From Trichoplax adhaerens (lineage: Eukaryota > Placozoa > Uniplacotomia > Trichoplacea > Trichoplacidae), in contig NW_002060947.1 in assembly GCF_000150275.1 (NCBI RefSeq), positions 6,721,211 to 6,785,210 of the forward strand: a DNA stretch of 64,000 bases, read 5' to 3'. Of this stretch, positions 63,540 through 64,000 are shown one piece after another (position 1 is the stretch's first letter; every line of letters begins with the position of its first letter). Both the position numbers and the translations under genes were made by a program. The notes under the pieces were generated by a model that was given only the letters and a program-made list of their open reading frames with translations, was not told the DNA's origin and did no database searches.

Positions 63540-64000
63540 TGTGCATTCATTGTACACTGAATGATCATATTGCAATTTCAGTATCTTTAGATTTATACCG
63601 TAAAAGCAATTTCAAATAGTGATTTAGTACAGTAAGAATAATAATAAGATATACGTGGATTCAATGGATATAATAATTTTACAATTATACTTTATTCCAA
63701 AAGCTTCAACAATTATTAATACAAGAATCACATGAAGAGGATTCTTTAAAGCCTTTATATTACTTTACGTGATGCACGTACACCTATAAATTTTAAAACT
63801 ATAGCTAATAAAACTATAGCCGAATTTTATCTGAGTTTTAGACAATTGGTGGACCGAGTTCGCATTATTTATTTAATGATAGTCGTTATAGCCTGTTATA
63901 CACCTTCCTGAAGTTATCTTTTAAATAGATTTGATCTAATTATGATGTTAAATGTAAACCATTAATATTTAAATAGATAATATGCAGTAAAATACTTAGT
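63540..64000. repeat. Duplicate of the DNA downstream of gene D
   Basis: The block matches about 45050-45690: tcaatggat/ttataa..., actttattccaaaagct, atcacatgaag, cctataaattttaaaact, atctgagttttagaca, tagcctgttatacacctt and aaatagatttgatct all recur in the same order. With fragment F it shows that a piece of the D locus, deleted for exons 17-25, was copied to this side of gene E. It runs off the window edge. Confidence 0.75.

Noticed and set aside
1-64000. CRISPR arrays, rRNA genes, bacterial operons or promoters
   Set aside because: No regular spacer-repeat arrays, no rRNA-like sequence and no prokaryotic gene layout. The genes are spliced animal genes.

Overview
The window is AT-rich animal nuclear DNA. 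Genes are split into many short exons (48-303 bp) by mostly short GT-AG introns, with no operons and no bacterial signals. Exon count, compactness and a multi-copy TRPA locus would fit an early-branching metazoan such as a placozoan or a cnidarian. The sequence does not fix the species.

All recognisable coding content is one head-to-tail, plus-strand array of TRPA-type (TRPA1-like) cation channel genes, called A to E here, plus a broken fragment F. Gene A (10-3880) is the 3' part only, from the linker before the membrane domain to the stop. Gene B (6229-17223), gene D (35969-44371) and gene E (47954-59742) are complete, with 25 coding exons each; they read through in frame to 1148, 1156 and 1148 residues. 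Gene C (21142-32155) has the same 25 exons but carries a TAA at codon 6 of the expected reading frame and a 369-bp solo LTR inside exon 11. F (62169-63447) is a decayed partial copy of gene D (exons 12-16) followed by a copy of the DNA downstream of D. I built the exon models by hand by comparing the paralogues. Exon lengths and intron phases agree across the genes, which is strong internal support.

Each complete protein has a variable N-terminus with a short shared motif, about 16 ankyrin repeats, a linker, six hydrophobic segments with a pore loop, and the post-S6 motif GLAVGDI shared with TRPA1. Such channels work as tetramers in the plasma membrane as sensory or chemical/thermal receptors. 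The tandem copies may supply subunits of different tuning. The pore-filter motif splits the array in two: A, B and C have G-E, while D and E have G-D as in TRPA1.

The space between and inside the genes holds no other convincing gene. It is filled with solo LTRs of at least four families (several with TG...CA ends and perfect 5-bp target-site duplications, one nested in another) and with many short tandem duplications. No internal retrotransposon coding region was seen, so the locus looks like one where LTR elements inserted and then recombined away.
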